Positions 8,454 to 16,775 of a stretch of DNA of 64,000 nucleotides are shown here, in pieces; position 1 is the stretch's first letter; each line of letters starts with the position of its first letter. The DNA is from Paenibacillus kobensis NBRC 15729 (GTDB lineage: Bacteria > Bacillota > Bacilli > Paenibacillales > Paenibacillaceae): contig NZ_BILZ01000012.1 of assembly GCF_004000825.1 (NCBI RefSeq), forward strand, positions 45,571 to 109,570. Direction: 5' to 3'. Both the position numbers and the translations under genes were made by a program. Below the pieces are notes generated by a model that was not told where the DNA came from, made no database searches, and was given only the letters and a program-made list of their open reading frames with translations.

Positions 8454-9023
8454 TTAGAATACTTTCTTCGTTGCCCGATCTTCTTTAATGATCTCGACCG
8501 CTTCCTTGAAGCGAAGCGCATGCACGATCTCCCGCTCCCGCAGAAACTTCAAGCTGTCCTGCAGATCTACGTCGTCGGTCATATCAATGAGCCACTGATA
8601 CGTCGCCCGCGCCTTCTCCTCCGCCGCGATATCCTCATACAGATCGGCGAGCGGGTCACCCTTGGCCTGTATGTAGGCAGCCGTCCACGGCACTCCGGAG
8701 GAATTCGTGTACATCATTCCGTTGTCATGCTGCGCATAATTGGAACCAAGACCCGCAGCCTTCATCTGATCAACGCTCGCATCCTTCGTCAGCTTATACA
8801 CCATCGTGGCAATCATCTCGAGATGGGCAAATTCCTCCGTCCCGATATCCGTTAGCAGCCCAATGACCTTATCGGGAATCGAATACCGCTGGTTCAAGTA
8901 TCGAAGCGCAGCGGCTAATTCTCCGTCCGCCCCGCCGTATTGCTCCAGCAGAAACTTGGCCATCATCGGATCGCATTTGCTGACACGTACCGGGTACTGC
9001 AGCTTTTTATCATAAATCCACAT
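8454..9023 (-). CDS. cotJC: Spore coat protein CotJC, manganese catalase family
   Basis: 189-residue protein of the Mn-catalase/CotJC family, a four-helix di-metal fold. Metal-ligand type motifs are visible: EEFAHLEMIATMVYKLT near residue 60 and AEEKARATYQWL then REREIVHALRF toward the C-terminus. It lacks the long C-terminal extension of true catalases and has the length of Bacillus CotJC. In B. subtilis the cotJ operon is made in the mother cell under sigma E and the products assemble into the coat. Here cotJA, cotJB and cotJC are adjacent on the minus strand with short gaps, followed by a terminator. Confidence 0.95.
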   Translation of the reverse strand: MWIYDKKLQYPVRVSKCDPMMAKFLLEQYGGADGELAAALRYLNQRYSIPDKVIGLLTDIGTEEFAHLEMIATMVYKLTKDASVDQMKAAGLGSNYAQHDNGMMYTNSSGVPWTAAYIQAKGDPLADLYEDIAAEEKARATYQWLIDMTDDVDLQDSLKFLREREIVHALRFKEAVEIIKEDRATKKVF

Positions 9024-9050
9024 CTCCTGGCACCCCCTCCCGATTCAGCA

Positions 9051-9341
9051 TTAGACTTGCCACGGCCATGGCGGCTCTGACCACTGCCACGGAAACCGCG
9101 AGTAGCTGTGGCCAAATTGCAGCAGCGGGCCATATTGCATCTCGAACTGGTAGGCACACTGCTGCCGCTGCTGCGCCAGTTGATTAAATTGCTGGAGTGC
9201 ATGCAAATCATTCGGATGCGTATCCAAATACAGAGTCAGCTCGACGAGAGCAAAGTCCAGCTCTTGCAGTTGCCGAAGCTTCTGATAATACTGCTCATCC
9301 AGCTTCCGTTCCTCGATCTGCTCTTGCTGTTGTTCGCTCAA
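9051..9341 (-). CDS. cotJB: Spore coat protein CotJB
   Basis: 96-residue CotJB family protein. The conserved core is YYQKLRQLQELDFALVELTL, followed by YLDTHPNDLHALQQFNQLAQ and a C-terminal YGPL segment; the extreme C-terminus is rich in Trp and Pro (SEPPWPWQV). The N-terminus is Gln/Glu-rich (SEQQQEQIEERKLDEQ). It lies 6 bp after cotJA and 27 bp before cotJC. The role in coat assembly with CotJC comes from B. subtilis; no enzymatic motif is seen. Confidence 0.93.
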   Translation of the reverse strand: MSEQQQEQIEERKLDEQYYQKLRQLQELDFALVELTLYLDTHPNDLHALQQFNQLAQQRQQCAYQFEMQYGPLLQFGHSYSRFPWQWSEPPWPWQV

Positions 9342-9347
9342 CGAAGG

Positions 9348-9659
9348 TCACCCCCCTTTTCCTTTCTTGGATTCATATGCGCTGAACAATGCTGGCCATA
9401 GCGTCCCGAACTTCAGCGCCTCACTCAGCGAGAATTGCGGCAAATTCATGGGCTGATAGGGGATATATTGATTCGGCGGTACGACATACGTCTTCACGTA
9501 CACGGGCGGGCAAGGATCATGGGGACCGATAAAAGGCCGCCATTCGCGATAACCCGCTTGATTCACGCCAGCAACAAATGGCTGGGCATATACGTTGGCA
9601 TTGGCGTTCGCGGTCATCGTTGGATTCACGTTCGGAATCATGTTGTTATTGCTGTTCAT
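9348..9659 (-). CDS. cotJA: Spore coat associated protein CotJA
   Basis: 103 residues from the ATG at 9659, chosen because AAGGAGGCG lies 7 bp ahead; an in-frame codon 42 bp upstream would give a longer but unsupported N-terminus. The N-terminal part is Asn-rich low-complexity sequence (NSNNNMIPNVNPTMTANANA). The C-terminal half carries the CotJA signature FIGPHDPCPP then YVVPPNQYIPYQPMNLPQF and a helix FSLSEALKFGTLWPALF. First gene of the cotJ operon; in B. subtilis cotJA and cotJC depend on each other for coat assembly. Confidence 0.9.
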   Translation of the reverse strand: MNSNNNMIPNVNPTMTANANANVYAQPFVAGVNQAGYREWRPFIGPHDPCPPVYVKTYVVPPNQYIPYQPMNLPQFSLSEALKFGTLWPALFSAYESKKGKGG

Positions 9660-9773
9660 GATCGCCGCCTCCTTCGAGTCGTAATCACTCTTCTCCAACA
9701 TATGTGCCTGGCGTTTGTCCCAAGAACATGTGAACTATTTCCCAGGCAATGAACAGCCCTCTTTGTCGTGGAC

Positions 9774-9804
9774 ATAAAAAAGAACATACAGGTGTCGTAT
9801 GTTC
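9774..9804 (-). terminator. Intrinsic terminator after the 127-residue membrane protein gene
   Basis: Perfect 8-bp stem GAACATAC/GTATGTTC with a 7-nt loop, followed on the minus strand by TTTTTTATG. It sits about 50 bp past the stop at 9854. Confidence 0.85.
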
Positions 9805-9853
9805 GAATAAATTCTAGATTTTTCCTTTGTAAATCTACTCAATCATGATTTTA

Positions 9854-10237
9854 TCATCGTTTCTTTTCTTTGAAGAATAACATCACGCTATAGAGAAGCA
9901 ACAACACCAATCCAATATTAAAGCCATAATAAATATGAGTTATTCTCATCCTTAATAGCCAAGGATCGATAAGATCGCCATTCAATGTTCTGTCCTTTAT
10001 AATCTCCGCCATTTCCTCGTTACTTGAATACTTCGCTTCGCCAAAAACAGGATATTCAAATGGTTTTGTAACTAATGCATTCGGCGGATAAAACTCCACC
10101 CACTGTTGTCCAGTCCATCTATCTACTTTATATTCCATATCCCCAGTAATAAAAGAATCTTTATCCCATCTGAATATCCCTAGCATGATAGATATGAGGA
10201 GAAGAAATACGATCAAAATAATTTTTGATTTCATCAT
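9854..10237 (-). CDS. Small bitopic membrane protein of unknown function
   Basis: 127 residues, family not recognised. It has an N-terminal membrane segment (IILIVFLLLISIMLGIF, residues 5-21), an extracytoplasmic middle of about 75 residues, and a C-terminal membrane segment GFNIGLVLLLLYSVMLFF before a basic tail KEKKR. The middle contains YKVDRWTGQQWVEFYPP, a short Trp-rich motif of the kind seen in small Bacillota membrane proteins. GGAGG precedes two adjacent ATG codons. Local base composition is visibly more AT-rich than the neighbours, which may indicate separate acquisition. Own terminator downstream; probably monocistronic. Confidence 0.7.
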   Translation of the reverse strand: MMKSKIILIVFLLLISIMLGIFRWDKDSFITGDMEYKVDRWTGQQWVEFYPPNALVTKPFEYPVFGEAKYSSNEEMAEIIKDRTLNGDLIDPWLLRMRITHIYYGFNIGLVLLLLYSVMLFFKEKKR

Positions 10238-10731
10238 TTACCTCCAGAATATTCAACTAATGTGGTTGGATTTATTCCCTTTCTTTGAAGTCATGGCTTA
10301 ATAAGATTAATCAACAACATCTCTTATTATTTACAGGTCTATATTACCCTTTTTTAGTAATTCAACATATAGTGAAACAGTTTTCGGGGTGATGACCTTT
10401 CGCACAGCCTATTTTAAGTGAAAATCAAGTAATCAGGAGAAAAAGTTCAAAAAACCTCTACCCAGAGCAGAAGGGGCCGATGCCTGCATACTGCTGAGGA
10501 GAGGTTGGTTTTTGAAATGACGTACACGGGGAACGGAGAAGACGAATCATTCTGAAGAAGCGAGCCTTTGCTTTCGAAGTAGCTTTTCACCGAGAAACTT
10601 GTAGCTAGCCGTTTTTATCGGATTTCCACACTGGATGATTGTTCAAAATGTCTGGCAACAACAGCGAACGGAAGAACATTCGTCTGAGGAGTGGGAGCGG
10701 TATAATTCCTACTTGTGCAGCCTTAAGACTT
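10238..10731. other. Long intergenic stretch
   Basis: About 490 bp with no credible gene on either strand. It contains the promoter side of the 127-residue membrane protein (AT-rich, 10240-10380) and a complex hairpin at 10449-10515 that probably ends the CNNM transcript. An open frame crossing 10605-10919 on minus is antisense to the end of the CNNM gene frame and has no family resemblance, so I leave it out. Confidence 0.5.
10449..10515 (-). terminator. Complex terminator-like hairpin downstream of the CNNM gene
   Basis: Outer stem AACCTCT/AGAGGTT enclosing an inner CAGCAG/CTGCTC pairing; on the minus strand the outer stem is followed by TTTTTTG. It lies about 220 bp after the CNNM stop at 10732, rather far for a simple terminator. 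Confidence 0.5.
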
Positions 10732-12066
10732 CTATTCCTCCGGCTCCAACTCTGAATCCTGCTTATAAATGTTAACCCGCAACACCCTAAGCGGCTCGCA
10801 TTCTGCGACCTCGAACCAGTAGCTGTCGTAAGCAATTCGAGCGCCCTGTACGGGCACGCCCTCCATCCTCGTGAACAGCCAACCGCCAATCGAATCGACG
10901 TCCTCGTCGACGATTTCAAGACCGAACATATCGTTCACGTCCTCGATCAACATCCGTCCTTCGACAGATGTGATGTCACCTTTCACGACGACGCTCGGCT
11001 GCTCCGTATCGAACTCGTCGTGAATCTCGCCAACGATTTCTTCCAGAATGAGCTCCGTCGTCAGCATACCAGCTGTTCCGCCATATTCGTCGACGACGAT
11101 CGCAAGCTGCGAATGCTTCCGCTGCATCAGCTTCAGCACATCGCTAATCTCCATCGACTCGGGCACGCTCAGGATCGGACGAATAAACCGGCGAATGTCT
11201 TTCTTTCCGAGACCGTCCGCTGTCAGCAGATCGGTAATATGGACGAAGCCGATAATTTGATCTTTGTCTTCGATGCCAACAGGGTACCGGGTATGCTTAG
11301 TTGTAAATACATGCTTCACAATCTCATCATACGTCTGGTCCATATAGATGCAATCCATGTCTGTTCGCGGCAGCATCACTTCCCGTGCCAACCGGTCCGA
11401 GAACTCGAATATGTTATCGAACAGCGTCATCTCGTCCTTATCGATGACGCCGCTCTGTGCGCTTTGATCCATCAGAATACGAATTTCTTCCTCAGTATGT
11501 ACACCTTCCATCTCGCTGGCAGGCCGAACGCCGATCAACCGGAGAAGCCGGTTCGCCGTTCCGTTAAGCAGCCAGATCGCAGGCAGGAAGATACGGTGGA
11601 ACATCATAAGCGGCCAAGACAGCCATAACGACACGCTCTCGGACTTCTGGATCGCAAGCGACTTCGGCGCCAGCTCTCCAAGCACAATGTGCATGAACGT
11701 AATGACGATAAAGCCGATAATGACCGACAAAGTCGATATCAGCACCTTATCTGTTACGCCGAACGTATACAATAGCGGTTCGACGATCAGCTCCGAAATC
11801 GCCGGCTCGCCTACCCAGCCAAGACCTAGCGATGCGAGCGTAATGCCAAGCTGTGTCGCGGATAGATAGGCATCCAGTTTCCGGTTCACCTTCAGCGCAT
11901 ATTTGGCGCGAGCGTTCCCTTCATTCGCAAGCTGTGTCAGCCGCGTCTGTCGCACTTTCACTAATGCGAACTCGGCGGCGACGAAGAAAGCGTTCAGCAG
12001 AACGAGCACGATAACGATTAGCAAATTCGTAATAATCGATCCCGGCATAAATTCGGTATGGTCCAA
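10732..12066 (-). CDS. CNNM/CorC-HlyC family membrane transporter with CBS pair
   Basis: 444-residue inner-membrane protein of the hemolysin C/CNNM type, a group linked to magnesium and cobalt export or homeostasis. Residues 10-190 form the DUF21 domain (segments LLIVIVLVLLNAFFVAAEFA, and LSVIIGFIVITFMHIVLGEL). Two CBS domains follow (MLPRTDMDCIYMDQTYDEIV; SVPESMEISDVLKLMQRK), with AIVVDEYGGTAGMLT linking to a C-terminal transporter-associated CorC_HlyC domain. Likely TTG start at 12066 after AAAGGAG; an ATG 18 bp downstream is the alternative. The yfkAB-like gene lies 22 bp upstream on the same strand, so the two may be co-transcribed. Confidence 0.92.
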   Translation of the reverse strand: MDHTEFMPGSIITNLLIVIVLVLLNAFFVAAEFALVKVRQTRLTQLANEGNARAKYALKVNRKLDAYLSATQLGITLASLGLGWVGEPAISELIVEPLLYTFGVTDKVLISTLSVIIGFIVITFMHIVLGELAPKSLAIQKSESVSLWLSWPLMMFHRIFLPAIWLLNGTANRLLRLIGVRPASEMEGVHTEEEIRILMDQSAQSGVIDKDEMTLFDNIFEFSDRLAREVMLPRTDMDCIYMDQTYDEIVKHVFTTKHTRYPVGIEDKDQIIGFVHITDLLTADGLGKKDIRRFIRPILSVPESMEISDVLKLMQRKHSQLAIVVDEYGGTAGMLTTELILEEIVGEIHDEFDTEQPSVVVKGDITSVEGRMLIEDVNDMFGLEIVDEDVDSIGGWLFTRMEGVPVQGARIAYDSYWFEVAECEPLRVLRVNIYKQDSELEPEE

Positions 12067-12088
12067 ATCGGCACTTCTCCTTTAATCA

Positions 12089-13231
12089 TTAATCGATGAT
12101 TGCCGTACGCCGGAGGAAATCGTCATTTTTATAATACATATCTTTCACGAGCAAGTTCGGTCCGCAGCAGCCAGCAGCAGGACAATGACATCCGACTGAC
12201 TGCGCAAGATCTCCTTGGAGCCACCGTTCGAAGACGTCATCCAACCGGTCCTCCTTCACGTTGCCGAATGCCTGAACGTCAGCGAAATCCGTGACGAACA
12301 CGTCGCCAGTGAACAAATTGACATTAAGCCTATTGCGCCCGTCCGGATCGTTGCGAACGGTCACGTTAGGCTCCGAAGCGAGCCGAGTGAGCAGTGCGCG
12401 TTCTTCCTTGTTCGTGCTGCAGCGGAAGAACGGCAGTGTACCGAACAGCATCCATATCGATTGGTCACGCGCATCGAGAAGACGCTCGATTGCAGCACGC
12501 ATTTCCTCACGGGAAAGCATTGGCAGGTCGCGAGCGAAAGAACTCGGATACATCGGATGCACTTCGTGCCGCTGGCAACCCATCTCCACGATCAACTGAT
12601 GAATCTCCGCTATCTTATTATGGGTCCGATAGTTGATCATCGATTCAGCGGATACAAGAACTCCTGCTTCGCTCAACCGGCGCGCATTGTCGATCATCCG
12701 CTCATACAGACGGACAGCTGTTTCCCGAGACACCGAATGACCTGCCTTCGCGAACCCAACCTGATGGAAATCGTCTGCCGTCGTATAATTGAACGATATA
12801 TGCATGACGTCAAGATACGGCGCCATTTGCTCATAACGTTTGTAGTCGAGCGTTACATTCGAATTAATTTGCGAACGGATTCCCCGGCTGCGTGCGTAGC
12901 GAAGGAGCGGCACGATGTAATTCCGTACCGTTGCATCCGAGAAGGAAGGCTCGCCTCCGGTAATGCTGATCGTCTCCAAATGCTCGACCTCGTCCAGCTT
13001 GCGCAGCATAAGATCCAGAGGCATCTTCGCCGGTTCAGCCATGACGAGCGTATCGCCGACGGCACAATGCTCGCACCGCATATTGCACAAATTCGAAACG
13101 GTCATTTCGACGCTTGTCAGCACATGGCGTCCGTGCCGCTGCAGCGAAACGATGGGATCCCAAGGGTCATTCGCCGGCGATAGCGGCTTGCTCGGGACGG
13201 ATTGATTGTTCAACGCTAATATATGATTCAT
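12089..13231 (-). CDS. yfkAB: Radical SAM/CxCxxxxC protein YfkAB
   Basis: 380-residue radical SAM enzyme. The iron-sulfur cluster motif is CNMRCEHC near residue 50, with the SAM-binding TITGGEPSFSD about 45 residues later. The C-terminal SPASM-like region carries Cys residues in GCHCPAAGCCGPN, the family's CxCxxxxC signature. In B. subtilis yfkA and yfkB are one such gene. The reaction is unknown. ATG at 13231 is preferred to a GTG at 13240 because AGGTG sits at the right distance. Gap to the CNNM gene is only 22 bp. Confidence 0.92.
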   Translation of the reverse strand: MNHILALNNQSVPSKPLSPANDPWDPIVSLQRHGRHVLTSVEMTVSNLCNMRCEHCAVGDTLVMAEPAKMPLDLMLRKLDEVEHLETISITGGEPSFSDATVRNYIVPLLRYARSRGIRSQINSNVTLDYKRYEQMAPYLDVMHISFNYTTADDFHQVGFAKAGHSVSRETAVRLYERMIDNARRLSEAGVLVSAESMINYRTHNKIAEIHQLIVEMGCQRHEVHPMYPSSFARDLPMLSREEMRAAIERLLDARDQSIWMLFGTLPFFRCSTNKEERALLTRLASEPNVTVRNDPDGRNRLNVNLFTGDVFVTDFADVQAFGNVKEDRLDDVFERWLQGDLAQSVGCHCPAAGCCGPNLLVKDMYYKNDDFLRRTAIID

Positions 13232-13362
13232 GTTCAGCACCTATTTTCAACATTTATGAATGAAAGCTTTACCTTCCATTGTAATATTCGAAGCGGCGGG
13301 ACGCAAATAACGTTTTCTTCAAATCGTGAGGCCAACACCGCGTATACCTGGCCCTGGTAGAC

Positions 13363-13393
13363 AAAAAATAAATCCCGCCACCAGGGCGGGATT
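13363..13393 (-). terminator. Intrinsic terminator after the first HD-GYP gene
   Basis: Perfect 9-bp stem AATCCCGCC/GGCGGGATT with a 5-nt loop, followed on minus by TATTTTTTG, about 10 bp past the stop at 13403. Confidence 0.92.
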
Positions 13394-13402
13394 GTTGCGC
13401 TA

Positions 13403-14518
13403 TTATAATCCTGCAGCATTCGGCACTTCCGTCGATTCGTTATTGACTCCTACAATCATCGTTGTTAATTGTTTGGATAAATCGATTTCATAAGGCGATC
13501 CGATTGCTTCGCCGCATTCTTCCAATACACGAATAATCGGCCGGTGGGGACAAGCGGCATTAATATCAACGACGACTCCCGTCTCTCCGCTATTCATGGT
13601 GACCGTCAAGCCGATCGGATAGATCGCGACTTTGTCGCGGAACTGTTGAACCATATGCTGCTCGTAAAGCGTGCCCGTACCGGCATATAACAGCTCGATC
13701 GCCTGATGCGGCAGCATCGCTTCCCGGTAAACTCGCCTCGACGTCATCGCATCATACGAATCAACGAGACCGATCCACTTCGCGTATTCGTGGATTTCGT
13801 TGCCATGAAGACCTCTCGGATAACCGCTGCCATCCAGCCTTTCATGATGCTGTAGTGCGCAGTGTGCAGTCAAGAGCGGAATGTTAGGCTCATCCTTCAG
13901 CATCTTGTAGCCAATCTCCGTATGCTGCTTCATAATTTCGAACTCATCCTGCGTCAGCTTGCCGGGCTTCTTCAATATTTCGACCGGAACTTGGCTCTTC
14001 CCGACATCGTGCAGAATCGCCCCCATCCCAAGCGCCTTCAATTCATCGCGGTTGTACCCCTCGGCAATGCCAAGCAGCGTCGTATAGACGCAGACGTTCA
14101 ACGAATGCTGGTACAAATAATGGTCGACGGAGCTTAAGTTCATCAGCATAATCATGGCGTCCGGCTGCGCGGTCAAATCATCCAAAACCATGTTCATGAT
14201 GTTGTGATAATTTTTCGATATATACGGATACGTAACGCCCCGCTTGCCGTTCGGCCGGTCCATCATTTGCCGGAACGTTTGCCGAATCTCCTTCAGCGCA
14301 TAACGGAGAGTGTCATCACTAATAATGTCCGGAACGACCATATCGTCCAGACGTTTATCCATTATATAGACGTAAGAAATTCCGGTTTCCTTCAACCGTC
14401 TGATCATTCGAGCGGTAAGCTCAATATCCTCAGCCAGCAGTACGAGACCTTCATCGGAAAAAATCTTCTTCGCCAGCCTCATACCAGGCTGACACATCGA
14501 TATGGGCATTAAGCGCAT
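13403..14518 (-). CDS. HD-GYP domain cyclic-di-GMP phosphodiesterase, copy 1
   Basis: 371 residues from ATG 14518. HD-GYP proteins hydrolyse cyclic-di-GMP in the cytoplasm. Visible motifs: HDVGKSQVP (metal HD), then QHHERLDGSGYPRGL, the HD-GYP hallmark, and a preceding HTEIGYKML. No receiver or sensor domain; the first 100 residues are a short partner domain (MRLMPISMCQPGMRLAKKIF). The start is set by alignment with the paralogue at 19903, which begins MRVHVTDLRDGDRL; an in-frame start 66 bp upstream would add a sequence with no counterpart. The C-terminal 70 residues (TVTMNSGETGVVVDINAACP) form a small beta domain shared by both copies. Confidence 0.92.
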   Translation of the reverse strand: MRLMPISMCQPGMRLAKKIFSDEGLVLLAEDIELTARMIRRLKETGISYVYIMDKRLDDMVVPDIISDDTLRYALKEIRQTFRQMMDRPNGKRGVTYPYISKNYHNIMNMVLDDLTAQPDAMIMLMNLSSVDHYLYQHSLNVCVYTTLLGIAEGYNRDELKALGMGAILHDVGKSQVPVEILKKPGKLTQDEFEIMKQHTEIGYKMLKDEPNIPLLTAHCALQHHERLDGSGYPRGLHGNEIHEYAKWIGLVDSYDAMTSRRVYREAMLPHQAIELLYAGTGTLYEQHMVQQFRDKVAIYPIGLTVTMNSGETGVVVDINAACPHRPIIRVLEECGEAIGSPYEIDLSKQLTTMIVGVNNESTEVPNAAGL

Positions 14519-14699
14519 CTTATTATCCCGCCCCGCAACTGGTGTATGCTCTAATCCTAATGCAAGACAAAACGCTATCGGCATTTGTCGAGCGAGAAAT
14601 CTACTATATTATATCGGTTAGCAATGCTTGTATTGTTAATGTAAGAGATAAATAAGAAAAGAGCAACCAATATTTCGGGAAAATCCGACATATTACGCC

Positions 14700-14747
14700 A
14701 AAAAAAATCGTTCGAGTAGGAGCTATGTTGCCGCTCCGCCTCGAACG
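14700..14747 (-). terminator. Terminator overlapping the end of the metallophosphatase gene
   Basis: Stem CGTTCGAG/CTCGAACG extended by CGGAGC/GCTCCG-type pairing; minus-strand tail ATTTTTTTT. The stop codon of the gene (14723-14725) lies in the upper stem and loop region, so the hairpin is built from the last codons of the coding sequence. Confidence 0.9.
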
Positions 14748-16180
14748 ATGATCCTTTCTCTGGCAGCCTCTGCAATGGAATCGCTGTCATGCAGCGCGTC
14801 CGCAAGCAAATCCCGAATAAATTCCGGCAAATAGTAGCGGACTTCCGTTCCTTGCTTTATCGACAAATACCCTACCCCGAATGTGAACATGTCGATCGTC
14901 CCGACCGTATATTCACGCTCATCATTTAACGGCTCATCCCCGACAAAGGCGGCTGACAATTGCAGTTGCCCGGATGCCGTATGTTCCACCTCAAGCCTCA
15001 TCCCATCCACCGACAGCGTGCCGAGCACCAAACCGCGGAAGCCGAACCCTCGGATCGGCATCTCGATATACTCAGGCTGCAGCGATTGCTCCAGCGCCTC
15101 TCGAATATGAGCACCGCTCAGCTTCATTCGGCAAGGGTTGATCGGGGATGGGCAGATAGCATGGAGCTCACCGGCCGTCACATCGCCAGCAGAAAGTCCG
15201 GCAAGCAGCTGGCCGTTGTTCACAAGACCGATCTCCGCTTGCGTCCAGCGTCGCAGGCTCGCTGCCAGCAGGTTCGGAAGCGGAGATTCCTGATCCGTGC
15301 GGGCTTCCAGCGCCGTCTCGAGGTGCGCAACGACGCACCCAAGCCTTTCCGATGACAGCTCGCGGTAACGCTCTATGATGTCAGCCGCCTCAGGATGCTC
15401 GTCATAGGCTGCGACCGGAACGCAGGATGCCCGGAACCTGGGCCGGGACGTCGCCGGATCGATTCCAATCTCGATGCGGCCAATCCGTTCGCCGAACTTG
15501 CCTGCAGCACATACCGTCGTTGTTCCGATTACGAGCGGCTCCTCGAGCAGATGATGCGTGTGGCCGCCAAGAATAAGATCAATGCCTGGGGCCTCTTCTG
15601 CCATGCGGCGGTCAAGCGGCAGTCCGATGTGAGACATCACGACGAGTACATCAACATGCGGCCGCAGCTTCGCTGCCTCGGCAGCTGCAGCAGCAATCGG
15701 ATCGGTCACTTCCCACCCGAGCAGCTCATAGAAGTCGGGAAATCGTGCGGTTACGCCAATCAGTCCGATCCGAATGCCGCCCTTGCTGATAATCGTGGAA
15801 GGCGCCAGCCAAGCCGGGCATTCGCTGTCATGCAGCTGTTTGACATTCGCGACAAGCACCGGAAATTTCGCATAGTTCCGGTATACCGATTCAAGCGTCT
15901 CCGGGACAAACGTTAACCCTTCGTTATTGCCAAGTGTTGCTGCTTCGCAGCATGCGGCATGAAGCAGCTCAATGTTAACTGCGCCGTCACTGCCTTCTGT
16001 TTCGGGACGCATTCGGTCCATATGGTCTCCGATGTCGACTGCAAGGACGCGGTCGCTTCCATAGAAACGACGCTCTTCCGCGATGAGCGACGCCATTCTG
16101 GCGGCATTCTCCAGACGGCTATGAATGTCATTGCTGTGCAGCAGCACGGCTTCAACCGGCCAATTATTCGCTGTTTCCAT
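14723..16180 (-). CDS. Metallophosphatase of the 5'-nucleotidase/2',3'-cyclic phosphodiesterase family, YunD-like
   Basis: 485-residue two-domain enzyme. The N-terminal calcineurin-like domain has LLHSNDIHSRLENA, VDIGDHMDRM, LGNNEGLTF (the Asn-containing form of GNHE) and ILGGHTHH. The C-terminal nucleotidase domain starts near residue 300 (LLAASLRRWTQAEIGLVNNG). No signal peptide or anchor is seen, so it is probably cytoplasmic like B. subtilis YunD, unlike the exported 5'-nucleotidases. GGAGG precedes the ATG at 16180. It follows the molybdopterin-like gene by 51 bp on the same strand. Substrate in vivo unknown. Confidence 0.9.
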   Translation of the reverse strand: METANNWPVEAVLLHSNDIHSRLENAARMASLIAEERRFYGSDRVLAVDIGDHMDRMRPETEGSDGAVNIELLHAACCEAATLGNNEGLTFVPETLESVYRNYAKFPVLVANVKQLHDSECPAWLAPSTIISKGGIRIGLIGVTARFPDFYELLGWEVTDPIAAAAAEAAKLRPHVDVLVVMSHIGLPLDRRMAEEAPGIDLILGGHTHHLLEEPLVIGTTTVCAAGKFGERIGRIEIGIDPATSRPRFRASCVPVAAYDEHPEAADIIERYRELSSERLGCVVAHLETALEARTDQESPLPNLLAASLRRWTQAEIGLVNNGQLLAGLSAGDVTAGELHAICPSPINPCRMKLSGAHIREALEQSLQPEYIEMPIRGFGFRGLVLGTLSVDGMRLEVEHTASGQLQLSAAFVGDEPLNDEREYTVGTIDMFTFGVGYLSIKQGTEVRYYLPEFIRDLLADALHDSDSIAEAARERIIVRGGAAT

Positions 16181-16231
16181 GCCTGCCTCCTTGCCAATCG
16201 ACTCGTTATTAGCACGAGCTCAACTCGTTAA

Positions 16232-16735
16232 TCATTTTTTCAATCTTAAATCATCGGCAGAGAACTGACTTTTAAAACCATAAGAAGCTTCTGACTCGCC
16301 TTCCTCATCGACACAGACGACAATGCGCACGACGTTCTTTACATTCAGACACTTGCTCGTGCCGTTCGGAACGTAGAAACGAAGCGGACCGGCGCTATCC
16401 AGCCGCTGCTCCTCCTCTTTCGCATACAGTACAGCCGCATCCTTCAATTGGGACCATGGAATGACCGCTTCAAATGAATCCGCGGCATATAATTTCAAAT
16501 GAGTAGCTGGAGAGAGTGAGCATTGGCTTGTATGGGTTATGAGATGGAGCCATTCCGTATACCATGTTGTCCAATCGAAAGCGAAGCCGACCGCGCCAGG
16601 TACTCGTTCTTCAATCGGGAATACGACTCCCGCAAGCTCTGCCATCATACTCGGCGTCCACAGTTCGATGCCGAATTGCTCATGCTCGATCTCTATGCTG
16701 TCCTTCTTCCCTCCATTGTACGATATATGCGCCAT
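16232..16735 (-). CDS. Small molybdopterin-oxidoreductase-domain-like protein
   Basis: 167 residues. The C-terminal part reads AGPLRFYVPNGTSKCLNVKN followed by VVRIVV, which resembles the segment G-P-x-R-L-x-V-P-x-x-x-x-x-K-x-V-K-x-x-x of sulfite-oxidase-type molybdopterin-binding domains. The protein is far shorter than sulfite oxidases and I see no heme, dimerisation or signal-peptide segment. ATG at 16735 chosen because AAAGGAGAAC precedes it; an in-frame codon 120 bp upstream lies inside moaA. It starts 40 bp after moaA on the same strand, which supports a molybdopterin link, but whether it binds cofactor is inference. Confidence 0.6.
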   Translation of the reverse strand: MAHISYNGGKKDSIEIEHEQFGIELWTPSMMAELAGVVFPIEERVPGAVGFAFDWTTWYTEWLHLITHTSQCSLSPATHLKLYAADSFEAVIPWSQLKDAAVLYAKEEEQRLDSAGPLRFYVPNGTSKCLNVKNVVRIVVCVDEEGESEASYGFKSQFSADDLRLKK

Positions 16736-16775
16736 AAAGTCAGTTCTCCTTTCGACTTTGGAATGCCCGGCCTGG

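Noticed and set aside
10605..10919. 104-codon open frame on minus overlapping the CNNM gene end
   Set aside because: Different frame within a well-defined gene, no ribosome binding site and shadow-like composition.
12215..13183. 322-codon open frame on plus across yfkAB
   Set aside because: Antisense shadow of a gene with a clear radical SAM motif and correct start.
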